This document shows positions 1-5,667 of a stretch of DNA of 24,632 nucleotides, piece after piece. A model generated the notes under the pieces. That model had not been told where the DNA came from. It made no database searches and saw only the letters and a program-made list of their open reading frames with translations. Each line of letters begins with the position of its first letter. Position 1 is the stretch's first letter. The stretch comes from Pseudomonadota bacterium. GTDB lineage: Bacteria; Pseudomonadota; Gammaproteobacteria; Burkholderiales; Burkholderiaceae_C. The stretch is taken from positions 1 to 24,632 of the forward strand of contig JAEZEB010000258.1 in NCBI GenBank assembly GCA_023438115.1, read 5' to 3'. The position numbers and the translations under genes were made by a program.

Positions 1-61
1 GGAAGGCGGCGGCGAGCAGCGACAGGCAGGCCAGGCGCGCCGGGAGACGGGAAACGTTCAT
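1..61 (-). CDS. N-terminal fragment of a secreted protein, probably a B12 TonB-dependent receptor (BtuB-type)
   Basis: Only the first 20 codons lie in the window; the gene runs off the left edge. The visible peptide starts MNVSRLPARLACLSLLAAAF. It has a positively charged N-region followed by a hydrophobic stretch, as in a Sec signal peptide. The ATG is at 61-59. No good Shine-Dalgarno sequence precedes it, so the exact start is not certain. The assignment rests on context: a cobalamin riboswitch lies on the same strand just upstream, and in proteobacteria such riboswitches commonly control btuB-like outer-membrane receptors or cobalamin biosynthesis and transport genes. A signal peptide favours the receptor or a periplasmic B12-binding protein. 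The signal peptide is seen; the receptor identity is inference. Confidence 0.6.
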   Translation of the reverse strand, partial: MNVSRLPARLACLSLLAAAF

Positions 62-77
62 GTGAAAAGGAAGCGAT

Positions 78-136
78 CGGATACCCGGGCCGGCTTCCCC
101 GCCGGCTGTGGGCGACAAGGCCGCGCAAGCGCGGCC
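78..136 (-). promoter_or_regulatory. Putative expression platform of the cobalamin riboswitch
   Basis: Between the B12 box and the start codon at 61 the minus-strand RNA can form a GGCCGCG/CGCGGCC hairpin with a CTTG loop (136-119) and a GCCGGC/GCCGGC hairpin (106-89). The segment GGTATCCG at 85-78 is an exact 8-nt complement of CGGATACC in the B12 box (156-149). It could therefore compete with the ligand-bound fold. No U-tract follows, so control of translation initiation is more likely than termination. The pairings are seen; the mechanism is inference. Confidence 0.5.
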
Positions 137-142
137 ACCTCG

Positions 143-338
143 TTGGCCGGTATCCGGGCTGGCGGAATCGCTTCGTTCGGCCTTCCCAGCGCCGGGGGCG
201 CCAGTGGCGAGGTGACGAAGGGGCGCCGGGTGGCGCCATCCGCTTACCGTTGCGGGGGCAGCGCAGGTTGGCTTTCGCTGCCGCGCACGCTGCCTGTGCA
301 TCGTGCGGGCGGCCGGGCTCCCTGCTTCCCGTTGAACT
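143..338 (-). promoter_or_regulatory. Cobalamin (AdoCbl) riboswitch
   Basis: Read on the minus strand, this leader has the conserved blocks of the cobalamin riboswitch family in the right order. They are an AACGGGAA 5' element near 335-328, CTGCCCCCGCAACGGTAAG near 262-244, GCCACTG near 208-202, TGGGAAGG near 188-181, and the B12 box GCCCGGATACCGGCC near 159-145. The leader ends about 80 nt before the ATG at 61. Between it and the start codon are two hairpins (119-136 and 89-106). There is also an 8-nt segment, GGTATCCG on the minus strand (85-78), that is complementary to the B12 box. Binding of adenosylcobalamin is expected to switch off expression of the downstream gene. Confidence 0.96.
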
Positions 339-404
339 GCGGCATGCGAACCACACCGCGAGCACCAACGCGGCGATTTTAGGTGCAATCGCGGGGCGCA
401 ACCC

Positions 405-410
405 TACAAT
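405..410 (+). promoter_or_regulatory. Possible -10 element (TACAAT) of the coiled-coil gene-zapA operon
   Basis: TACAAT matches the sigma70 -10 consensus in five of six positions. It lies 11 nt before the ATG at 422, so transcription from it would start about 5 nt before the start codon and give a nearly leaderless mRNA. No convincing -35 element is visible. Confidence 0.4.
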
Positions 411-421
411 CTTTCCCACCC

Positions 422-634
422 ATGGCCAGTGCAACCCAGGTCGAACAGATTGCCGAACGCGTCGAGCGCCTGCTCGTGCGCTACGAGGAGCTGCAGCGCA
501 CCAACGCGCTGCTCGCGGAGCAGGTGGAACTGCTCACGCAGGAACGCGACTCCCTGCGTTCGCGCCTGTCCGCCGCCCGCGCGCGCGTCGACGCGCTGCT
601 GGAGCGCCTGCCCGACCTGAACACGCCCGCATGA
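422..634 (+). CDS. Small coiled-coil protein upstream of zapA (ZapB-like)
   Basis: This 70-aa protein is almost entirely one predicted coiled coil: heptad-like leucines and charged residues run from about residue 5 to 62 (IAERVERLLVRYEELQ, then LLAEQVELL and LRSRL). It resembles the short coiled-coil proteins encoded next to zapA in many proteobacteria (the TIGR02449/ZapB-like group). These are thought to act in cell division or at the FtsZ ring, but the assignment is by size, fold and neighbour only. The ATG at 422 begins the conserved-looking part; an upstream in-frame ATG at 383 would precede the likely promoter. The stop overlaps the zapA start as ATGA, which indicates translational coupling. 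Confidence 0.8.
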   Translation: MASATQVEQIAERVERLLVRYEELQRTNALLAEQVELLTQERDSLRSRLSAARARVDALLERLPDLNTPA

Positions 635-975
635 AGCAGCTCGAAGTGCAGATCATGGGCCAGAGCTACCTGCTCGGATGCCCGGAAGGCGGCGAGCAGC
701 GCCTGCTGGAAGCCGTGGAGAAGGTCGACACCGCGATGTGCCGCATCCGCGACGCGGGCAAGGTCAAGGCGCGCGACCGCATCGCCGTGCTGGCGGCGCT
801 GAACCTCGCCTTCGACACGCCGGCGCGCCCGCCCGCGCAGCCGCTGCACGCAAACGGCTTCGCGAGCGGCGACGCCACGCTCACCGGCATGCGCAACCTC
901 GCCGAGGACGTGCGCATCGCGCAGCTGATGGTGCGCCTGGACCAGGCGCTCGGCGACGACGGCCGCCTGCTCTGA
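631..975 (+). CDS. zapA: Cell division protein ZapA
   Basis: A 114-aa protein with the ZapA N-terminal pattern: MKQLEVQIMGQSYLLGCPEG, then a helix EQRLLEAVEKVDTAM, and the family-typical segment RDRIAVLAALNLAFD at about residues 50-64. The C-terminal half is expected to be the coiled coil that mediates dimer-tetramer assembly. ZapA is cytoplasmic and promotes bundling of FtsZ filaments at mid-cell. It overlaps the preceding coiled-coil gene by 4 nt (ATGA). The 6S RNA gene follows, which matches the widespread zapA-ssrS order in proteobacteria. The usual next gene, 5-formyl-THF cyclo-ligase (fau/ygfA), is not present here. Confidence 0.92.
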   Translation: MKQLEVQIMGQSYLLGCPEGGEQRLLEAVEKVDTAMCRIRDAGKVKARDRIAVLAALNLAFDTPARPPAQPLHANGFASGDATLTGMRNLAEDVRIAQLMVRLDQALGDDGRLL

Positions 976-1046
976 AGGGCCGCCACGGCTGGGCTTTGCG
1001 CCCGCGCAAGGAAGCCCGGAATGTTTGCATGGCTTCACATTCCGAT

Positions 1047-1078
1047 TTGCACCACGCGCCGGTTTTGGGCCCTAGAAT
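1047..1078 (+). promoter_or_regulatory. Candidate promoter of the 6S RNA gene
   Basis: TAGAAT at 1073-1078 is a good -10 hexamer and lies 6 nt before the inferred 5' end of 6S RNA. TTGCAC at 1047-1052 resembles a -35 box, but the spacer would be 20 nt, longer than ideal. The -10 is therefore better supported than the -35. Confidence 0.5.
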
Positions 1079-1084
1079 GAACCC

Positions 1085-1256
1085 GTCTGCAGTGCGTATC
1101 GGGCTTTATATTTCCTTGAACCAATGCTCATTGAGCAAGGGCTTGGAACATCGCCCGGCGGGCGTGAACGTCTCGCGTCAGATGATCCCAACGCCGAAGC
1201 TGACCTCGCCCACCTGAACTCCGGTTCAGGATGCGGTCCGGTGCCACGGCAGACAC
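1085..1256 (+). ncRNA. ssrS: 6S RNA (RNA polymerase regulator)
   Basis: About 172 nt. The ends pair: GTCTGC at 1085-1090 pairs with GCAGAC at 1249-1254, and the stem extends past one mismatch through GTG/CAC. This forms the closing stem of the long 6S hairpin. Near the 3' end, CCTGAAC-TCC-GGTTCAGG (1213-1230) forms the small hairpin that corresponds to the one in E. coli 6S RNA, followed by the GCGG..CGGCA region. The gene directly follows zapA, the conserved position of ssrS. 6S RNA mimics an open promoter and sequesters sigma70 RNA polymerase in stationary phase. Family and position are well supported; the exact ends are inferred from the pairing. Confidence 0.88.
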
Positions 1257-1264
1257 CAATTTAT

Positions 1265-1378
1265 CACCCGGAAAAGTCGCAAGCGACTTTTCCGGGTGGC
1301 TTAGTCAGAGTGAAGAAGCCGGGCCAAGCCCGGCTTCTTCACTTGGGGGACGTCTCTGCATGTTATTCCGAGACGTCC
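1265..1378 (+). other. Three consecutive hairpins downstream of 6S RNA
   Basis: Hairpin 1 has 15-bp perfect arms (1265-1279 and 1284-1298, CAAG loop). Hairpin 2 has 16-bp perfect arms (1309-1324 and 1328-1343, CAA loop). Hairpin 3 has 9-bp arms GGACGTCTC/GAGACGTCC (1348-1356 and 1370-1378). None is followed by a run of T, so they are not classic Rho-independent terminators. They may process or protect the 3' end of 6S RNA, block read-through, or be small repeat elements. Confidence 0.7.
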
Positions 1379-1449
1379 ACGGGCCGCTGCGCGGAGAGGG
1401 GCACGGTGTTTGCGACAATGCCGGGCTTGCATCCCCCTCAGAACAACGA

Positions 1450-2256
1450 ATGTCGCTGCTGGACCCGCTCCTGATCCTCGAACTCGCCGCCATCGGCACC
1501 GGCACGGGTTTTCTCGCGGGGCTGCTGGGGATCGGCGGAGGGATGATCATGGTGCCCTTCGTGACGATGATCCTCGCGCACAAGGGCTATCCGTCCGACT
1601 ACACGGTGAAGATGGCCGTGGCCACCTCGCTGGCGACGATCATGTTCACCTCGATGTCCTCGGTGCGCGCGCACCACAAGCGCGGCGCGGTGCTGTGGCC
1701 GGTGGTGAAGGTGCTGGCGCCGGGCATCCTGGTCGGGGCCCTGGTCGGCGCGCAGATCGCGCACGCCCTGCCGGGGCGCATGCTGGGCATCCTGTTCGCC
1801 GTGTTCGTCGCCTTCTCGGCCACGCAGATGTTCCTGGACCGCAAGCCCAAGCCGAGCCGCACGCTGCCCGGACGGGCCGCGACTTTCGGCGTCGGCAACG
1901 CGATCGGCCTGCTGTCCTCGCTGGTGGGCGCGGGCGGCGCCTTCATCTCCGTGCCCTTCATGACCTGGTGCAACATCCGCATCCATGACGCGGTGGGCAC
2001 GTCGTCGGCGCTCGGATTCCCCATCGCGCTGGCGGGCACGATCGGCTACATCTACGCCGGCATCGGGCTGCCGCAGATGCCGCCCGGCTCGGTGGGCTAC
2101 CTCTACCTGCCCGGCCTGGTGATCATCTCCGCCGCCAGCATGCTGATGGCGCCGGTGGGCGCGCGCACCGCGCACCGCATGGACATCCGGCCGCTGAAGA
2201 AAGTCTTCGCCTGCGTTCTCTACGCGCTGGCGGCCTATTTCCTCCTCCGCGACTGA
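1450..2256 (+). CDS. TauE/SafE-family sulfite/organic anion exporter
   Basis: A 268-aa integral inner-membrane protein with about eight hydrophobic segments. It shows the internal duplication of the TauE/SafE (formerly DUF81) family: GFLAGLLGIGGGMIMVPFV at about residues 18-36 and GLLSSLVGAGGAFISVPFM in the second half. Members export or exchange sulfite, sulfoacetate or other small anions; the substrate cannot be read from the sequence. The ATG at 1450 is chosen because the first transmembrane helix begins soon after it and a GACAAT -10-like hexamer lies at 1414-1419; the longer frame upstream would run through the hairpin cluster. It ends 10 nt before the formyl-THF enzyme gene, so the two are probably co-transcribed. 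Confidence 0.88.
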   Translation: MSLLDPLLILELAAIGTGTGFLAGLLGIGGGMIMVPFVTMILAHKGYPSDYTVKMAVATSLATIMFTSMSSVRAHHKRGAVLWPVVKVLAPGILVGALVGAQIAHALPGRMLGILFAVFVAFSATQMFLDRKPKPSRTLPGRAATFGVGNAIGLLSSLVGAGGAFISVPFMTWCNIRIHDAVGTSSALGFPIALAGTIGYIYAGIGLPQMPPGSVGYLYLPGLVIISAASMLMAPVGARTAHRMDIRPLKKVFACVLYALAAYFLLRD

Positions 2257-2266
2257 AAGGCGCCCC

Positions 2267-3223
2267 ATGGCACGCATCGCTTTCATCGGACAACAGGAAT
2301 TCGGCAAGGCGGTGCTGGACGCCTTCGTCGCCCGCGGCGACAGCATCGCCGGCGTGTTCTGCGGCCCCGACAAGCCCGGCGCGAAGCCCGACGCGCTGAA
2401 GGCCGACGCGCTCGCGCGCGGCCTGCCGGTGTTCTCCTTCGCCAGCCTGCGCAGCCCCGAGGCTGAAGCGGCGATGCGCTCGCTCGATGCCGACATCGGC
2501 ATCATGGCCTACGTGCTGCAGTTCGCGCCGCAGTCCTTCGTGAACATCCCGAAGCACGGCACGATCCAGTACCACCCTTCCCTGCTGCCGCTGCACCGCG
2601 GGCCTTCGTCCATCAGCTGGCCGATCGCGCTGGGCCGCGAGGAGACCGGCATCACGATCTTCCGTCCCACCGACGGCCTCGACGAGGGCCCCGTGATCCT
2701 GCAGAAGCGCGTGGCGATCGGCCCCGACGACACGCTGGGCGAGGTCTACTTCGACAAGCTGTTCCCGCTGGGCGTGGCCGCGCTGCTGGAGGCGGCGGAC
2801 CTGGTGATGGCCGGCCGCCACGAGGAGAAGGCGCAGGACGAATCGCGCGCCACCTACGAAGGCTGGATGCACGACGAGGAGTGCGAGATCCACTGGCCCG
2901 GCCACGTGGACACCATCTATAACCTGATCCGCGCCTGCAACCCGGCGCCGGGCGCCTGGATGATGCTGGCGGGGCGCAAGGTGCGCGTGTACGACTGCCG
3001 CAAGCACGTGGTGGGCCGCTTCGTCTCGCGCGGCCACCGGCCCGGCGACGTGGCCGGCGTGACCGACAGCTCCATCGTGATCTGGGCCCAGGGCGGCCTG
3101 ATCGAGATCCTGCGCCTGCGTCCCGAGGGCGGCCCGAAGATGGCTGCGGGCGAGTTCGCGCGCCAGCAGGGACTGCCTATCTCGACCGAGTGGCAGTCCT
3201 GGGCGCGGCCGCGGCGCGCCTAG
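2267..3223 (+). CDS. Formyltransferase-fold enzyme resembling the 10-formyl-THF hydrolase domain
   Basis: 318 aa with the formyl-transferase N-domain and the Fmt-type C-domain. The signature HPSLLPLHRG is at about residues 103-112, with catalytic-type H103 and D139 (in TDGLDEGP). It reads closest to the N-terminal hydrolase domain of animal 10-formyl-THF dehydrogenase (ALDH1L1). Shared features are a GVF.GPDK segment near 29-36, the YHPSLLP..RG block without the Asn usual in Met-tRNA formyltransferases (IQYH here), GPDDTLGEVY, ATYEGW and the PGAW segment near residue 227. There is no aldehyde-dehydrogenase domain. A likely role is hydrolysis of 10-formyl-THF to THF plus formate, or formyl transfer to an unknown acceptor. 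It lies downstream of the TauE gene, and its 3' end overlaps the convergent lysR gene by 47 bp. Similarity is from memory; the reaction is inference. Confidence 0.8.
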   Translation: MARIAFIGQQEFGKAVLDAFVARGDSIAGVFCGPDKPGAKPDALKADALARGLPVFSFASLRSPEAEAAMRSLDADIGIMAYVLQFAPQSFVNIPKHGTIQYHPSLLPLHRGPSSISWPIALGREETGITIFRPTDGLDEGPVILQKRVAIGPDDTLGEVYFDKLFPLGVAALLEAADLVMAGRHEEKAQDESRATYEGWMHDEECEIHWPGHVDTIYNLIRACNPAPGAWMMLAGRKVRVYDCRKHVVGRFVSRGHRPGDVAGVTDSSIVIWAQGGLIEILRLRPEGGPKMAAGEFARQQGLPISTEWQSWARPRRA

Positions 3224-4166
3224 GCTTCGCGGGCGCGAGGCCCACGCTCGACATCCCGAGCGCCTGGTCCACGAGGCCGGCGCCGTCCTGCAGCAGGAAG
3301 GCCTTGAAGGCCTGCGCCACCGGCGGCAGCCGCTTGCCGTGCCGGTGCACGACGTACCAGTTCAGCATCAGCGGGAAGCCCTGCACGTCCAGCACCACCA
3401 GGCTGCCGCCCTGCAGTTCGCGGCTGACCGTGTGCGCGGACAGGAAACTCACGCCCATGCCGGCCATCACGGCCTGCTTGATGGTCTCGGTGCTGCGGAT
3501 CTCCATGCCCACGTTCAGCGCCGCCATGTGCTCGCCGAAGGCCTGCGCCATGGAGTTCCAGGTGTCGCTGCCTTTCTCGCGCACGACGAAGGGCTCGCGC
3601 ACGATGCGGGCCATCGGGATGCGGCCGGCGCGCGCGAGCGGGTGCGTGGGCGCGGCGACGATCACGTAAGGGTGCGGCGCGAAGGGCTCGGCCACGGTGT
3701 CGTCGTCGCCCGGCGGGCGCACCATCACCGCGAGGTCGGTCACGTTCTCCTTCAGCTGCGCGAGCAGCTCCTCGCGGTTGCACACCCCGAAGTTGAGCGA
3801 CACGCCCGCGTGGCGCTGCGCGAACGCCACCAGCAGGCGCGGGAAGAAGTAGTCGCCGGCGCTGATCACCGAAACGTTCAGGCGGCCGCCGGAGACGCCC
3901 TTGAACTGCGCCATCACCTCCTCGGCTTCCTGGAACTTCTGGATGATCTCGCGGCTGCATTGCAGCATCTGCGCGCCCGCCGGCGTGAGGTGGATCTTCT
4001 TGCCCAGCTGCTCGAACAGCGGCAGGCCCGCGTGGTCCTCGAGCTTGCGCACCTGCGTGGAGACGGCAGGCTGCGTGAGGTGCAGCTCGTCGGCCGCACG
4101 CGAGAAGCTCCGGTGGCGCGCGACCGCCTCGAAGACCTTCAGCTGGCGCAGGGTGGCGTGTTTCAT
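3177..4166 (-). CDS. LysR-family transcriptional regulator (CbbR-like)
   Basis: 329 aa. The N-terminal winged helix-turn-helix is clear: LRQLKVFEAVARHRSFSRAA, then LHLTQPAVSTQVRKLE within residues 5-50. The LysR substrate-binding domain follows from about residue 90 (GGRLNVSVISAGDYFFPRLL). The domain resembles the CbbR/CysB-like group. The start at 4166 is chosen because family members begin a few residues before LRQL; a longer frame starts at 4202 but would run into the intergenic dyad. The gene is divergent from the 72-aa ORF and panE-like gene, and its probable operator is the long dyad at 4175-4231. The C-terminal tail of about 25 residues (KPRRAAAAPRTATRSR) is low complexity and basic, and its coding sequence overlaps the convergent formyl-THF enzyme gene. 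The ligand is unknown. Confidence 0.93.
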   Translation of the reverse strand: MKHATLRQLKVFEAVARHRSFSRAADELHLTQPAVSTQVRKLEDHAGLPLFEQLGKKIHLTPAGAQMLQCSREIIQKFQEAEEVMAQFKGVSGGRLNVSVISAGDYFFPRLLVAFAQRHAGVSLNFGVCNREELLAQLKENVTDLAVMVRPPGDDDTVAEPFAPHPYVIVAAPTHPLARAGRIPMARIVREPFVVREKGSDTWNSMAQAFGEHMAALNVGMEIRSTETIKQAVMAGMGVSFLSAHTVSRELQGGSLVVLDVQGFPLMLNWYVVHRHGKRLPPVAQAFKAFLLQDGAGLVDQALGMSSVGLAPAKPRRAAAAPRTATRSR

Positions 4167-4174
4167 GGTGGCCG

Positions 4175-4231
4175 CATCATAAGCACGAGTGAATGCAAAC
4201 AATCAAATACTTTCACTGTCTTTTATCGATG
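4175..4231. promoter_or_regulatory. Long dyad in the lysR divergent intergenic region, probable LysR operator
   Basis: The left half reads CATCATAA-N5-AGTGAA (4175-4193); the right half is its mirror, TTCACT-N5-TTATCGATG (4212-4231), with one extra base. The AGTGAA/TTCACT arms are 18 nt apart and both outer blocks sit 5 nt from the inner ones. Each half also contains a T-N11-A pattern. The size fits a LysR tetramer footprint. Confidence 0.55.
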
Positions 4232-4278
4232 GTGCTACCTAGAGTGGGTGCATCGGACCACTTCCCAGGAGAGCTTCC

Positions 4279-4497
4279 ATGCGACAGAACACCGCCGCCG
4301 TCCAAGCCCATCCGTACGACGCCGCCTTCGAGCTGGACCTCAGCCAGCAGTGGGACGCCTCCACCTACGGCACCGGCCGCGAGGGCCTGCGCGCCTGCCT
4401 GGAGAAGGAACATCCGCACCTGCTGCGCGCCTACGACGCCGAGTTCCTCGTGAACGCGGTGGAGTCCAGCCGCTCGCGCACCGGCAGCGTGCGGTGA
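4279..4497 (+). CDS. Uncharacterised 72-aa protein, translationally coupled to a PanE-like gene
   Basis: I do not recognise this protein. It is acidic to neutral, contains no membrane segment or cysteine cluster, and has an aromatic stretch QQWDASTYGTGREGLRA in the first half. An AGGAG Shine-Dalgarno at 4267-4271 lies 7 nt before the ATG, a strong initiation signal, which supports a real gene. Its TGA stop overlaps the GTG start of the next gene (GTGA, 4494-4497), so the two are probably translated together. It is the first gene after the LysR dyad and may be a direct LysR target. It could be an accessory or partner of the reductase that follows, but no function can be read from it. Confidence 0.7.
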   Translation: MRQNTAAVQAHPYDAAFELDLSQQWDASTYGTGREGLRACLEKEHPHLLRAYDAEFLVNAVESSRSRTGSVR

Positions 4498-5507
4498 AGG
4501 TCGCCATCGTCGGGGCCGGCGCCATCGGTGGCCTCGTCGGTGCGAAGCTGGCGCTCGCGGGCGAGGAAGTCACCTTCATCGTCCGCGGCAGGAACCGGGA
4601 GGCGATCCGCGCCGAAGGCGTGAAGCTCATCCTGGCCGATGGCACCGCGCAGCGGGCCACCGGCGTGCGCGCCACCGACGACACCGCCGAGGCCGGACCG
4701 CAGGACGTGGTGGTCCTCGCCGTCAAGGCGCACCAGTTGCCGGAGGTCGCGCCGCGCCTGGCGCCGCTCTACGCGCCGCACACCTGCGTGGTCACCATGC
4801 AGAACGGCGTGCCCTTCTGGTATTTCCACGGCCACGGCGGCGCGCTCGCGGGCACGCAGCTGCGCAGCGTGGATCCGCACGGCGACCTCGCGCGCTGGAT
4901 CCCGCCGGAGCGCGTGATCGGCTGCGTGGTCTATCCCGCCTCCGAACTCACCGCACCCGGCGTGGTGCGGCACATCGAGGGCGATCGCTTTCCTCTCGGG
5001 GAACCGGACGGCAGCAGCACCGAACGCGTGGAGCGCGTCGCGCGGATGTTCACGAACGCGGGCTTCAAGGCGCCGGTGTTGGAAGACATCCGCTCGGAGC
5101 TCTGGCTGAAGCTGTGGGGCAACCTCACCTTCAACCCGATCAGCGCCCTCGCGCACGCCACGCTCGAAGACATCTGCCGCTTCCCGCTCTCGCGCGAGCT
5201 CGCAGCCGACATGATGCGCGAAGCGGCGGAGGTCGCGGGCCGTCTCGGTGTTTCATTCCGTGTCTCGGTGGACAAGCGCATCGCCGGCGCCGAGAAGGTG
5301 GGGCGCCACAAGACATCGATGCTGCAGGACATCGAGGCCGGGCGCGCGCCGGAGATCGACGCGCTGGTGGGCGCGGTGATCGAGCTCGGTCGCCTGGTGC
5401 AGGTGCCCACGCCGCACATCTCGACGGTGTATGCGCTGGTGCGCCTGCTCGCGCACACCATGGAGCAGGAGCGCGCGCACGTGCGCCTGCGCGCGCTTGC
5501 GGCGTGA
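4494..5507 (+). CDS. Ketopantoate reductase family protein (PanE/ApbA-like 2-dehydropantoate 2-reductase)
   Basis: 337 aa starting at a GTG that overlaps the previous stop. The N-terminal Rossmann motif GAGAIGGLVGAKLALAG (about residues 7-23) indicates NADPH binding. Further family landmarks are KAHQLPEV, QNGVPFWYF, and the C-terminal-domain motif LWLKLWGNLTFNPISAL, which carries the catalytic Lys and the conserved Asn. PanE reduces 2-dehydropantoate to pantoate for pantothenate and CoA synthesis. However, many Burkholderiales have several paralogues in catabolic clusters with unknown 2-oxoacid substrates. The oxalate and carboxylate context suggests a catabolic or CoA-supply role rather than the housekeeping panE; this is inference, so no symbol is given. 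Translation depends on coupling to the 72-aa ORF because no separate ribosome binding site is seen. Confidence 0.85.
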   Translation: MKVAIVGAGAIGGLVGAKLALAGEEVTFIVRGRNREAIRAEGVKLILADGTAQRATGVRATDDTAEAGPQDVVVLAVKAHQLPEVAPRLAPLYAPHTCVVTMQNGVPFWYFHGHGGALAGTQLRSVDPHGDLARWIPPERVIGCVVYPASELTAPGVVRHIEGDRFPLGEPDGSSTERVERVARMFTNAGFKAPVLEDIRSELWLKLWGNLTFNPISALAHATLEDICRFPLSRELAADMMREAAEVAGRLGVSFRVSVDKRIAGAEKVGRHKTSMLQDIEAGRAPEIDALVGAVIELGRLVQVPTPHISTVYALVRLLAHTMEQERAHVRLRALAA

Positions 5508-5544
5508 CCCCGGACAAACCCTAGAAGGGCTTGGCGATTTCCGC

Positions 5545-5591
5545 AAACTTGACCGCAGTCAAGAGAAATCGCGGGGCTCTGGCGGGACCAT
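5545..5591 (+). promoter_or_regulatory. Fnr-type palindromic operator and promoter of the tct operon
   Basis: The perfect 16-bp palindrome CTTGAC-CGCA-GTCAAG is at 5548-5563. It is followed after exactly 22 nt by GACCAT (5586-5591), a candidate -10 element. The box centre would lie about 42 nt before the start site, the position of a class II Crp/Fnr activator site. A 21-bp stretch including the palindrome (5545-5565) is identical to the site upstream of oxc. Confidence 0.75.
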
Positions 5592-5667
5592 CCGCCCGCG
5601 GTCTCGCGATGAATGTCATCACGGACAGATGGCACGGGCGAGGCAATCCACGCAGGAGACAAACGCC

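Noticed and set aside
1265..1343. Rho-independent terminators of 6S RNA
   Set aside because: The stems are strong but no T-run follows either hairpin, so they are reported only as hairpins.
1231..1449. Extended N-terminus for the TauE/SafE gene starting at 1231
   Set aside because: It would run through the 6S RNA end and all three hairpins, and adds 73 residues that have no family match.
4494..5507. Housekeeping panE
   Set aside because: The family is clear, but the position behind a LysR dyad next to transport and catabolic genes does not support the pantothenate role specifically, so the symbol is withheld.
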